This document shows, one piece after another, positions 45,869 to 54,800 of a stretch of DNA of 64,000 nt; positions within the stretch are counted from its first letter, which is position 1, and each line of letters starts with the position of its first letter. Origin of the DNA: Salinicoccus sp. YB14-2 (GTDB lineage: Bacteria > Bacillota > Bacilli > Staphylococcales > Salinicoccaceae); the NCBI RefSeq assembly GCF_001265075.1, contig NZ_LFKO01000002.1:784592-848591 (forward strand). The letters are read 5' to 3'. The notes beneath the pieces were generated by a model. It did no database searches. It was not told where the DNA came from and was given only the letters and a program-made list of their open reading frames with translations. Made by a program: the position numbers and the translations under genes.

Positions 45869-47047
45869 TTAGTTCCCCTCCTCTTCATCATTTTCTGAAG
45901 ACTCTTCTTCGCCTTCAGAACCTTCATCTTCTGAAGTGTTTGCCTGTCTTGATTCTTCAAGCGCTTCGACATCTCCAGAGCCTTCTTCAACAGACAACTC
46001 CATCAGGTAAGCTGAAACTGCTTCGATCTCTTCGTCATTCAACTCATAAGCACCTGTCATTTTATTTCCAGGCTTAAGTGACTCAGGATCTCTGATCCAC
46101 TCTTGTAAGTTTTCTTCATTGTGCTCAAGATAACCGGCGATCAGTTCACGGTCTGCGAAGTTCGTCAGGTTAGGGCCCATTGCGCCTGAACCTGTCGGAG
46201 TCGTTGCGTGACAACCCATACATGAGTCAGCAAAGATTTCCTCTCCCGCCTGTGCATCTTCAGAAGATGCCTGTACCGGCTCTTCAACAGCCTGCATGTC
46301 AGCTAACCACTGGTCGTACTCTTCAGCAGGCAATGCCTGAACTTTAAAGTCCATCAAAGCGTGTGAAGGTCCGCAGAGCTCAGCACATTTACCGTAGAAT
46401 AAACGATCACTTTCCTGTGCACTATCTTCATCAAATACGAGATAGAAACTGTTGATACCGTCAATGTTTGTATCAAGCTTACCGCCTGTTGCCGGCACCC
46501 AGAATGAGTGCTTGACGTCTACACCCATAAGGTTGAAGTAAACTCTTTCATCAGTCGGTACTACCATTTCCTGTGAAGTGACGACTTGTTCTGTTGGGTA
46601 TTCAAACTCCCACCAGTACTGGTAAGCTCTGACGTTGATGACGTTCTCTTCAGGGTTCACTTCGCCCTCTTCAGTCACACTCGCACTTGTATCCGCCTGT
46701 TTAAATACAAGATACACTGTAGGGACTGCTAAAATGATAAGTAAAATGATTGGGATTGAAGTCCAGATAATTTCCAAAGTGTGGTTTGTAGCCACATCTT
46801 TCGGCTTGAAATCTTCACCCTTCTTACTGCGGCGGTTTTTAGCTACTGCAATTGTAAATAATACTGTAACCACTACTACTACCAAAAGCATAATAATAAT
46901 TGAGAGTATCATTAAGTTAAACTGCTCTTGACCCACTTCACCAGCCGGTCTCAAAGCACTCAAATGATTCTTCCCACAACCAGATAAAAAGACCATTAGG
47001 ACAGTGATCAATCCTATCCATTTAGCTTTCATCCAATGATTCTTCAT
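45869..47047 (-). CDS. ctaC: Cytochrome c oxidase subunit II with fused cytochrome c (lipoprotein)
   Basis: Electron entry subunit of caa3 oxidase. A lipobox LSGC puts the lipidated Cys at about residue 24, followed by a second membrane helix and a cupredoxin domain with the CuA motif CAELCGPSHALM. A haem c domain with CMGCH (about residue 270) and an axial Met region GNKMTGAY comes next. A very acidic Glu/Ser tail of about 30 residues ends the protein. The haem c domain separates this from menaquinol (Qox) subunit II. Confidence 0.96.
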   Translation of the reverse strand: MKNHWMKAKWIGLITVLMVFLSGCGKNHLSALRPAGEVGQEQFNLMILSIIIMLLVVVVVTVLFTIAVAKNRRSKKGEDFKPKDVATNHTLEIIWTSIPIILLIILAVPTVYLVFKQADTSASVTEEGEVNPEENVINVRAYQYWWEFEYPTEQVVTSQEMVVPTDERVYFNLMGVDVKHSFWVPATGGKLDTNIDGINSFYLVFDEDSAQESDRLFYGKCAELCGPSHALMDFKVQALPAEEYDQWLADMQAVEEPVQASSEDAQAGEEIFADSCMGCHATTPTGSGAMGPNLTNFADRELIAGYLEHNEENLQEWIRDPESLKPGNKMTGAYELNDEEIEAVSAYLMELSVEEGSGDVEALEESRQANTSEDEGSEGEEESSENDEEEGN

Positions 47048-47075
47048 GTTTTAACCCCTCTTTCATCCAATAACT

Positions 47076-47996
47076 TTATATATTCACGAGTAAGCCGGCA
47101 ATTACAATCATTACAAAGAATATAACGATGTAATTTAGTGAGAAGACAAATACCCGACCGGCATAGCGGTTATAGTCTTCAATTGGTTTAAATCGGTTCA
47201 ATGATATGTACAGCCAGGCCAAATTTAACGCGGTGGCAAGCAGCACAAACCATAAGCCAAGTTCTACCATTAAAACAGGTGTGAACAAAAGAAGTGTTAC
47301 CCAAAACACAATCGAGCGTCTTGTTCTTTCATTACCCTTTACAGATGGCAGCATTGGAATGGCAGCAAGCTTATATTCTTCGCTTCTTCTAATTGCTAAT
47401 CCGTAAAAGTGCGGCATTTGCCAAATGAACATCACAATGAACATCGCCCATGCAATCATATGCAATTCCGGATCGATGACTGCCCAGCCGATTAGCGGCG
47501 GCATCGCCCCGGGTACAGCGCCGATGATTGTGTTGGAAACAAAATGACGTTTCCCAAACATCGAATAAACGACGGTATAGCCAAATGCTGCGACCAGACC
47601 GAGCGTTCCTGCAGTTGGATTAACGGAGAATAACATGATCAGCCCAACGCCCAGACAACCGAAACCGATCATTAAAATCTGTTTCCCTGTAAATGTTCCG
47701 TCAATACTTGGACGATCTTTTTTTGATTCCATAATCCTGTCTATGTCTCTGTCATAAAAATTATTCAGCGCACAAACTCCACCTATGACAAGTGCTGTCG
47801 CTACTGTCATGAGTAATAACAATGGTAAGTTCTGAAAAAATGACAAGCTGTAATACATCACAGCTACAAATCCGGCAGCAAATGCTGGAATAAGATTGGA
47901 CTTTATTATCCCATCTTTTAATAACGTTTTAACTGCTTTGAATGTTATATCATTTGGATTCTGCTTTACAATTTCACTGTAAGCATCACCTTGCAT
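47076..47996 (-). CDS. ctaB: Protohaem IX farnesyltransferase (haem O synthase)
   Basis: Makes haem O from haem B. Nine-helix UbiA-family protein with ALNNFYDRDIDRIM, the Asp-rich prenyl-diphosphate site, and ILMIGFGCLG. The later MPHFYGLAIRRSEEY is a CtaB hallmark. The frame runs up to 48074, but ATG at 47996 follows AAAGGAGG, giving 306 residues. Divergent from ctaA, whose product acts next; both feed the oxidase encoded beside them. Confidence 0.95.
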   Translation of the reverse strand: MQGDAYSEIVKQNPNDITFKAVKTLLKDGIIKSNLIPAFAAGFVAVMYYSLSFFQNLPLLLLMTVATALVIGGVCALNNFYDRDIDRIMESKKDRPSIDGTFTGKQILMIGFGCLGVGLIMLFSVNPTAGTLGLVAAFGYTVVYSMFGKRHFVSNTIIGAVPGAMPPLIGWAVIDPELHMIAWAMFIVMFIWQMPHFYGLAIRRSEEYKLAAIPMLPSVKGNERTRRSIVFWVTLLLFTPVLMVELGLWFVLLATALNLAWLYISLNRFKPIEDYNRYAGRVFVFSLNYIVIFFVMIVIAGLLVNI

Positions 47997-48108
47997 CTCT
48001 ACGCCTCCTTTCATAACAGAAACATTTAACTCTAATAATAAATCAGTCGGGACACAAATACTATACAATTCCACAATAAAATTGTTACATTTTATATGTT
48101 TTACGAAT

Positions 48109-48131
48109 TGTTCATTAAATCTTCATGAACA
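48109..48131. promoter_or_regulatory. Inverted repeat between ctaB and ctaA (candidate operator)
   Basis: A perfect 7-bp inverted repeat TGTTCAT/ATGAACA with a 9-base spacer lies in the 317-base divergent intergenic region. A second short palindrome, ACAAT-AAA-ATTGT, occurs at 48073-48085. The bound regulator, if any, is not identifiable from sequence. Confidence 0.4.
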
Positions 48132-48237
48132 GTATGTGTCATAAATGATAAACTGACTTATACTAATCTAGAATGTTTCACATATTGATTTTACCATATA
48201 TTTAAGAATTGTTAAGAGTAATTCCAAATAATTAATA

Positions 48238-48266
48238 TTGCAATGACAACTTCTTTCATATATATT
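48238..48266 (+). promoter_or_regulatory. Candidate promoter of ctaA
   Basis: TTGCAA (48238-48243) and TATATT (48261-48266) lie 17 bp apart, 48 bases before the ctaA start. Confidence 0.45.
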
Positions 48267-48313
48267 ATGGATTCATGAGGTTAATTTCTTAAGTCTTGAT
48301 TGAGGTGTGACAA

Positions 48314-49210
48314 TTGTACAAAAACTTAAAAATTGTGGCACTCATAACCACTATAGCCATGGTCTTCGTCCAGGTGGGCGGAGCGCTGGTAACCAAAACA
48401 GGTTCCGCAGATGGGTGCGGCGATTCATGGCCGTTATGTCACGGTAAGTTGATACCGAGTGACTGGCCGATCGAAACGATTATCGAAATCGCTCATAGAG
48501 GTGTTTCCGGTATTGCAATCATCCTCCTTGCCATATTATGTATCATGGCATTGAGACAGATTCCCGAGAAGCGCGAAACCAAGTTCCTTGTTGCTGTATC
48601 ATTTGGTTTTATCATCATTCAGTCATTGATTGGTGCTGCAGCTGTAGTTGGAATATGGGAAGGCGATTTTGTACTCGCAGCACATTTTGGCATATCACTG
48701 ATATGTTTCGCTGCAGTATTCCTATTGACATTACTGGTATTCGAAGTCGACTTGAAGTTCGATGCAACAAAAGTACAAGTCGGATCATTTTTAAGATACA
48801 ATACGATATTTCTAACAATCTACATATATTTCGTTGTTTATTCCGGAGCTTTGGTCAGACACACTGACTCATCACTCGCTTGTCTCAGCTGGCCGCACTG
48901 TAAACCCGGCCACATTATGCCGACAAACTTCTACGAAGCCGTCCAGATGGGACACAGAGCACTCGCAGGACTCGCAATTATATGGGTATTTCTTATCATG
49001 ATCCACGCAATCAGACATTACAGTCAGTACCGCGTATTGCATTACGGATGGATCATTGCATTCATTCTTATCATATTACAGATGATTACAGGCCTGCTCA
49101 GCGTATTTACAATGGTGAACATCTTCATTGCACTGCTGCACGCACTGTTCATCACATTACTGTTCGGATTGCTGTGCTACTTCATCATGTTACTGTCGAG
49201 AACAAAATGA
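48314..49210 (+). CDS. ctaA: Haem A synthase
   Basis: Oxidises the methyl group of haem O to give haem A for the caa3 enzyme. Eight-helix protein of 298 residues in two halves, each with a Cys pair (GCGDSWPLCHG and LACLSWPHCKPG) and His pairs (EIAHRG, AAHFG, MGHRALAG, ALLHALF), as in Bacillus CtaA. It begins with TTG after GAGGTGTGA. Usually next to pyc; here aconitase and repeat array C intervene. Confidence 0.95.
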   Translation: MYKNLKIVALITTIAMVFVQVGGALVTKTGSADGCGDSWPLCHGKLIPSDWPIETIIEIAHRGVSGIAIILLAILCIMALRQIPEKRETKFLVAVSFGFIIIQSLIGAAAVVGIWEGDFVLAAHFGISLICFAAVFLLTLLVFEVDLKFDATKVQVGSFLRYNTIFLTIYIYFVVYSGALVRHTDSSLACLSWPHCKPGHIMPTNFYEAVQMGHRALAGLAIIWVFLIMIHAIRHYSQYRVLHYGWIIAFILIILQMITGLLSVFTMVNIFIALLHALFITLLFGLLCYFIMLLSRTK

Positions 49211-49223
49211 CATAAAGATTTTT

Positions 49224-49265
49224 AAATCCAGTCTGGCGGCTGTAAGCTGCCGGCTGGATTTTTTG
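49224..49265 (+). terminator. Terminator after ctaA
   Basis: A base stem AAATCCAG/CTGGATTT with an inner GC-rich stem is followed by TTTTTT. Confidence 0.8.
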
Positions 49266-49372
49266 ATTTGTTTCGGTATGTTCGGCATGGTGCAGTTGAA
49301 ATGAAGCCGTCCTCCGGATAGCTGATGTCTGAACGGCATCAGTATATAATCTTTATAAAAATAAAGCCCTCT

Positions 49373-49665
49373 CCGCTCACACGGAGCAAAATATCAGCCT
49401 GAATGAGCAGGCAGACACAAAATCTGCTTACTTGACTCAAAATATCAGCCTGAATGAGCAAACAGACAACAAATCTGCTCACTTGACTCAAAATATCAAC
49501 CCAGGTGAGCAGGCAGACACAAAATCTGCTCACTTAGCTCAAAATATCAACCCAAGTGAGCAGGCAGACGCAAAATCTGCTCACTCAGCCTCGAAAACCA
49601 CACCAGGTGAGCAGGCAGACACAAAATCTGCTCACTTAGCTCGAAATATCAGCCTGAATGAGCAG
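49373..49665 (+). repeat. 51-bp hairpin repeat array C (6 units)
   Basis: Six units with exactly 51-base spacing (arms start at 49373, 49424, 49475, 49526, 49577 and 49628). Each hairpin is 38 bases with arms CTGCTCACTT and (A/G)GTGAGCAG, and the 13-base linker is close to GCAGACACAAAAT. The first unit is the most degenerate. It fills the gap between convergent ctaA and acnA. The plus frame through it encodes 17-residue repeats (SAHL ... GEQAD), but without a ribosome site; I do not call a gene. Bases 49270-49370 hold nothing I can assign. Confidence 0.88.
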
Positions 49666-49704
49666 GCAATCGCGTCCCCCGTCCGTCTCGCTGGCCATAT
49701 ATCC

Positions 49705-49744
49705 CAAAAAAGACAGTTGAACCTTCAACAGGTCCAACTGTCTT
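49705..49744 (-). terminator. Terminator after acnA
   Basis: On the minus strand AAGACAGTTG pairs with CAACTGTCTT, followed by six T. It closes the aconitase transcript against array C. Confidence 0.82.
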
Positions 49745-49766
49745 CATTATAATAACTTTCTTACAA

Positions 49767-51704
49767 TCACTCTTGCTTTTCTTTAACCCAGTTGATGATG
49801 CCGCCTGAGAGCAGGATATCTTTATGGCGGTCGTTCAGACCGTGCGAGACTTCAACAGTCTGGCTGGTGCCCTTTATTTCCACCTCGAATGTGTCGTCAC
49901 TCCGTATATTCTCATGAACGTTTCTGAACTCGAGCACAGCACCGTTTTCGATCAATTCGTATTCATCGTCGTTAACGAATGTGAGCGGCAATATGCCGAA
50001 GTTGATCAGATTTTGGCGGTGGATACGTGCATAGTCCTTGACCAGCACGACTCTGAGCCCTAAATATCTGGGTGCGAGTGCGGCGTGTTCCCTGCTGGAC
50101 CCCTGTCCGTAGTTATTACCGCCGACGACCATATGACCGCCTTTTTCTTTCAGTTCTTTCGCGTCGTCGGTATAAGTTTCATCGACTCTTTCAAATGTGA
50201 ATTCGCTGATTTCATGGATATTACTGCGGAACGGCAGAACTCTCGAACCGCCGGCCAATATTTCATCTGTTGAAAGATTGTCACCGACTTTCAGCAGTAC
50301 CGGCAGATCAAAGCTGTCCTGGATGGCATCAAAGTCCGGTATCGCTGTAATATTCGGCCCTTTATCGAGCTCGATGCCGCTGTTGTCTTCAGGCGGTGCC
50401 TCCATTAAGAAATGATCAATCTTCGGAGCAGGATCCGGAATTTCAGGATAATCCATATCCAGCGTTCTCGGATCCGTGATCTTGCCAGCTAACGCCGAAG
50501 CTGCGGCAGTCTCCGGACTGCACAGAAATACGGAATCTTCCACCGTCCCTGAACGCCCCGGAAAGTTCCTCGGCGTCGTCCTCAAACTGTTATGACCCGT
50601 TGCCGGTGCCTGGCCCATTCCGATACAGCCGTTACACCCTGCCTGATGAAGGCGTGCACCGGCCGACAGGAAATTGGCGATATGGCCGTTTTCCACAAGC
50701 TGCTGCAGCATCTGCCTTGATGTCGGATTGATATCGAACGATGTACCGGGCGCAATGACGCTGCCCTTCACAATTTCACTCGCAATCGCAAAATCATGAT
50801 ACCCCGGGTTGGCCGATGATCCGATATAGGATTGGTAGATAGGATCCCCTGCCACTTCGCTGACGGGGACCACATTGTCCGGACTCGTCGGCTTGGCAAT
50901 GAGCGGCTCCAACTCCGACAGATTGATCTGTTCATATTCATCATACTCTGCGCCCTCGTCTGCTTTCAGTTCATACCATTCATCTTCCCTGTCTTGGGAT
51001 CCCAGGAACTTCTTCACCGCTTCATCTGAAGGGAACACTGATGCCGTCGCACCGAGTTCCGCCCCCATATTCGCAATGACGTGTCGGTCCATGGCAGACA
51101 GGTCATCCAGTCCGTCGCCATAATATTCTATGATTTTTCCGACACCGCCTTTTACACTGTGTCGGCGCAGCATTTCCAAAATCACGTCTTTTGCACTGAC
51201 CCAATCCGGCAGTCTGCCGGTCAGTTCCACCCCCATCACTTTAGGCATAGTGACATAATACGGCTGCCCGGTCATCGCAAGCGTGACATCAATTCCGCCG
51301 GCCCCCATCGCAAGCATGCCCATCGCGCCGTTCGCACACGTATGGCTGTCTGAACCGAGCAGCGTTTTTCCGGGCTTAGCAAATTCCTGCATATGGACCG
51401 GATGGCTCACCCCGTTCCCCGGCTGACTGTAATGAACGCCGAACCTATTTGAAGCACTGCGTAAAAAGTTATGATCATCCGGGTTGCGGTAATCATCCTG
51501 AATCAGATTGTGATCCACATATTGCGCGGAAACTTCCGTACTGACCTTATCAATATTCATCGCTTCAAGCTCCAGCATCACCAACGTACCTGTCGCATCC
51601 TGAGTCAACGTCTGATCAATATTCAGGCCAATCGTTTCACCAGTCTTCATTTCACCGGAAACCAAGTGGCCCTGAATCAATTTCTGTGCAACATTCAGCT
51701 GCAT
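49767..51704 (-). CDS. acnA: Aconitate hydratase, short (about 645-residue) type
   Basis: 4Fe-4S enzyme isomerising citrate and isocitrate. LGSDSHTCANGAMGML, the Cys pair in GCNGCIGMGQAPATG and the swivel domain with GGNNYGQGSSREHAALAPRYL are present. At 645 residues it belongs to the shorter aconitase class often labelled Aquifex-type, not the about 900-residue CitB form of most Staphylococcaceae. The frame opens at 51749, but ATG at 51704 follows AGAGGAGGGG. Isopropylmalate or homoaconitate activity is less likely as both domains are fused. It lies between ctaA and pyc. Confidence 0.88.
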   Translation of the reverse strand: MQLNVAQKLIQGHLVSGEMKTGETIGLNIDQTLTQDATGTLVMLELEAMNIDKVSTEVSAQYVDHNLIQDDYRNPDDHNFLRSASNRFGVHYSQPGNGVSHPVHMQEFAKPGKTLLGSDSHTCANGAMGMLAMGAGGIDVTLAMTGQPYYVTMPKVMGVELTGRLPDWVSAKDVILEMLRRHSVKGGVGKIIEYYGDGLDDLSAMDRHVIANMGAELGATASVFPSDEAVKKFLGSQDREDEWYELKADEGAEYDEYEQINLSELEPLIAKPTSPDNVVPVSEVAGDPIYQSYIGSSANPGYHDFAIASEIVKGSVIAPGTSFDINPTSRQMLQQLVENGHIANFLSAGARLHQAGCNGCIGMGQAPATGHNSLRTTPRNFPGRSGTVEDSVFLCSPETAAASALAGKITDPRTLDMDYPEIPDPAPKIDHFLMEAPPEDNSGIELDKGPNITAIPDFDAIQDSFDLPVLLKVGDNLSTDEILAGGSRVLPFRSNIHEISEFTFERVDETYTDDAKELKEKGGHMVVGGNNYGQGSSREHAALAPRYLGLRVVLVKDYARIHRQNLINFGILPLTFVNDDEYELIENGAVLEFRNVHENIRSDDTFEVEIKGTSQTVEVSHGLNDRHKDILLSGGIINWVKEKQE

Positions 51705-51798
51705 CTTAACCCCTCCTCTGGTTATTTCTTCCTTATCAGTCATATTCACTTAACTGAAGATGTTAAACTTACAAACTGAAATCAGTACTTTATTTCAA

Positions 51799-51830
51799 TA
51801 AAAAAACACCAGCCACACATGTGACTGGTG
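51799..51830 (-). terminator. Terminator after pyc
   Basis: On the minus strand CACCAGTCACA pairs with TGTGGCTGGTG (one G-T pair) and is followed by seven T. Confidence 0.85.
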
Positions 51831-51842
51831 CCTCCACTTATA

Positions 51843-54800
51843 TTAGTCTTTCTTTTCAACAAGGACCATCAAATCATTCGATTCGACATTATCGCCTTCT
51901 TCTACGAATACTTCCGTCACCGTTCCGGCGAATGGCGCCTTGACGGAGTTCTCCATCTTCATCGCTTCCGTAATTATGATAATGTCTCCTTTTTCAAAGG
52001 AATCTCCGGCTTTGAATTTCATCGAGCTGACCGTACCCGGCATCTGAGCACCGATATGGCCGATATTTTTAGGATCCGCTTTTTGAAGTCTTGCAACTTT
52101 CGACTCCACGCTCTCATCTTTGATTTTGACTTTACGCGGGAAACCGTTCAGTTCGAAGTACATCCAGCGGTAGCCGTCCTCATGAACATGACCGATCGAC
52201 AGCAGGTTGACGATTAAAGTCTTACCTTTATCGATGACGATTTCAAGCTCTTCATTTTTACGCATACCGAACAGGAATGTCGGAGTATCCAGTCTGTCCA
52301 CGTTACCGAAGCTTTCATTCGTCGTAACGAAGTTTTTATAAACTTTAGGATACAGTGCATAGCTCAGTATATCCTGATCCGTCACTTCAGTTTCCTGGAA
52401 TTCTGCAATCTCTTCACGGAGCGCATCAAAGTCGATCGGTGCCATCATTTCACCCGCGCGCTCCTTAAGCGGCTCGGTGCCTTTCAGCACAAGTTTTTGC
52501 AGATCTTCATTGAAGCCTGTAACCGGAATACCGATTTCACCTTTGAAGAAGCTCACGACGGAATCCGGGAAATCGAGATGTGCACCGCGTTTAAACAATG
52601 ATTCCTCATCCAGTTCGTTTTGTACCATGAAGAGTGCCATATCGCCGACGACTTTCGATGATGGTGTGACCTTGACGATATCCCCGAACAGCATATTCAC
52701 TTTCTGGTACATCTTCTTCACTTCGCCGTATCTCTCGCCGAGACCCATCGACCTTGCCTGGGACAGAAGGTTTGAATACTGTCCGCCAGGCATCTCGTGC
52801 TGGTAGATTTCAGTATGCGGGCTCTTGATATCACTTTCGAAGTCCACATAGTATTTACGCACATCTTCCCAGTACTGGCTGAGCCTTTCCAGACCTTCAA
52901 TGTCCGCACGAATATTTCTGTCCGTGCCGTCTAACGCATAAGAGAGGCTGTTCGCACTCGGTTGTGATGTGAGTCCGCTCAGCGCACCGAGTGCAGTATC
53001 GACAACATCGACGCCCGCTTCAATCGCTTTTGCATATGTGAATACGCCGTTACCGCTCGTATCATGCGTATGCAGGTGGATCGGAATATCCACAGTCTGT
53101 TTCAATTCACCGATCAGCTCGTAAGCCGCTTTCGGTTTCAACAGGCCGGCCATATCTTTGATTGCAAGAATGTGCACGCCCTGTGCTTCAAGTTCTTTCG
53201 CCATATTTTTATAGTAGTCCAGAGTATACACGTTTGAACGCTCCGGATTCAGAATGTCACCTGTATAGCAGATGGAACCTTCTGCGACTTTACCTGTTTT
53301 CAGTACCGCCTGGATCGCAGGCTTCATCGCTTCAAGCCAGTTCAGCGAGTCAAAGATTCTGAAGACATCTATACCGCTTTTCGCACTCTCTGCGACAAAC
53401 TTCTCGACAAGGTTATCCGGATAGTTCTTATAACCGACTGCGTTGGACGCACGAAGCAGCATTTGGAACAGCACGTTCGGAATGTCTTTTCTAAGTGTTG
53501 CCAGACGGCTCCATGGATTTTCCTTCAGGAAGTTGTATGCAACATCAAATGTCGCACCGCCCCACATTTCAAGACTGAATGCATCTTTCAGATCATGCGC
53601 AGTATACGGCGCGATCTTCTTCATATCGTACGTACGGACACGTGTCGTGAGCAACGACTGGTGCGCATCACGCATCGTCGTATCTGTAATGAGCGTCTCG
53701 TCCTGGTCTTTCAGCCATTTGGCAAGACCTTCCGGTCCTCTCTCATCCAAAATCTGTTTCGTACCGTCAACAATTTCAGGTGTATAATCCGGAATTCTCG
53801 GTGCGTCGAAGTGAGGCTTCTCTCTCTTTTCCACTCCCGGGAATCCGTTCACCGTAATGGTCGAAATATACTCGAGCGTCTTAGTACCTCTGTCCTTCGG
53901 CTTTTCAAATTCGAATAATGAAGGTGTCGTATCGATGAACTTCGTCGAGTAGTCCCCTTTAAGGAAATCTTCATTTTCAACAACATTCAAAAGGAACTGC
54001 AGGTTCGTCTTGATGCCTCGGATACGCATCTCTTTCAGACTGCGTCCCATCTTTTCATTCGCATCTTTATAAGTCAGTCCGTGAGTGGACAGTTTTACAA
54101 GCAGCGAGTCATAGTAAGGTGAAATTTCAGCACCCTGGAACCCGTCGCCGGCATCCAGTCTGACACCGAAACCGCCGCTTGAACGATAAGCCATGATTTC
54201 ACCTGTATCCGGCATGAAGTCATTCAGCGGGTCTTCAGTTGTAATACGGCACTGCACCGCAAAGCCCATCAGCGGAATATCTTTCTGCTGAGGCATGCCG
54301 ATATCTTCACCGAACAAGTCCTTGCCGTCCGCCACCTGAATCTGTGTCTTGACGATATCCACACCTGTAACCATTTCTGTAATCGTGTGCTCGACCTGGA
54401 CACGCGGGTTGACCTCTATGAAATAAAATTCACCGTCAGCGACTAAAAATTCAACCGTTCCGGCGTTGACATAGCCGATCTGTTCAGACATATCTTTTGC
54501 AGCTTCACAAATTTTTTCACGGAGTTCTTCCGTCAAACCGACTGAAGGCGCCACTTCCACAAGCTTCTGGTGGCGTCTTTGCACTGAACAGTCTCTTTCA
54601 TACAAATGTACGATGTTGCCATGTGTATCACCGATAACCTGTACTTCAATATGTTTTGCCTGATCTATATATTTTTCAAGATATATTTCCGCGTTGCCGA
54701 ATGATTTCAACGCCTCACTTTTCGCACGGTCATAACTGTCTCTCAAGTTATCGTCTTCTTTGACGACGCGCATTCCTTTACCGCCGCCGCCAGAGATGGC

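Noticed and set aside
41411-47047. Menaquinol (Qox-type) oxidase
   Set aside because: Subunit II carries both a CuA motif and a haem c CMGCH motif, so the cluster encodes a cytochrome c oxidase of caa3 type.
49373-49665. CRISPR array
   Set aside because: The repeated part is itself a long palindrome and the linkers are similar from unit to unit rather than unique; no cas gene is near any array.
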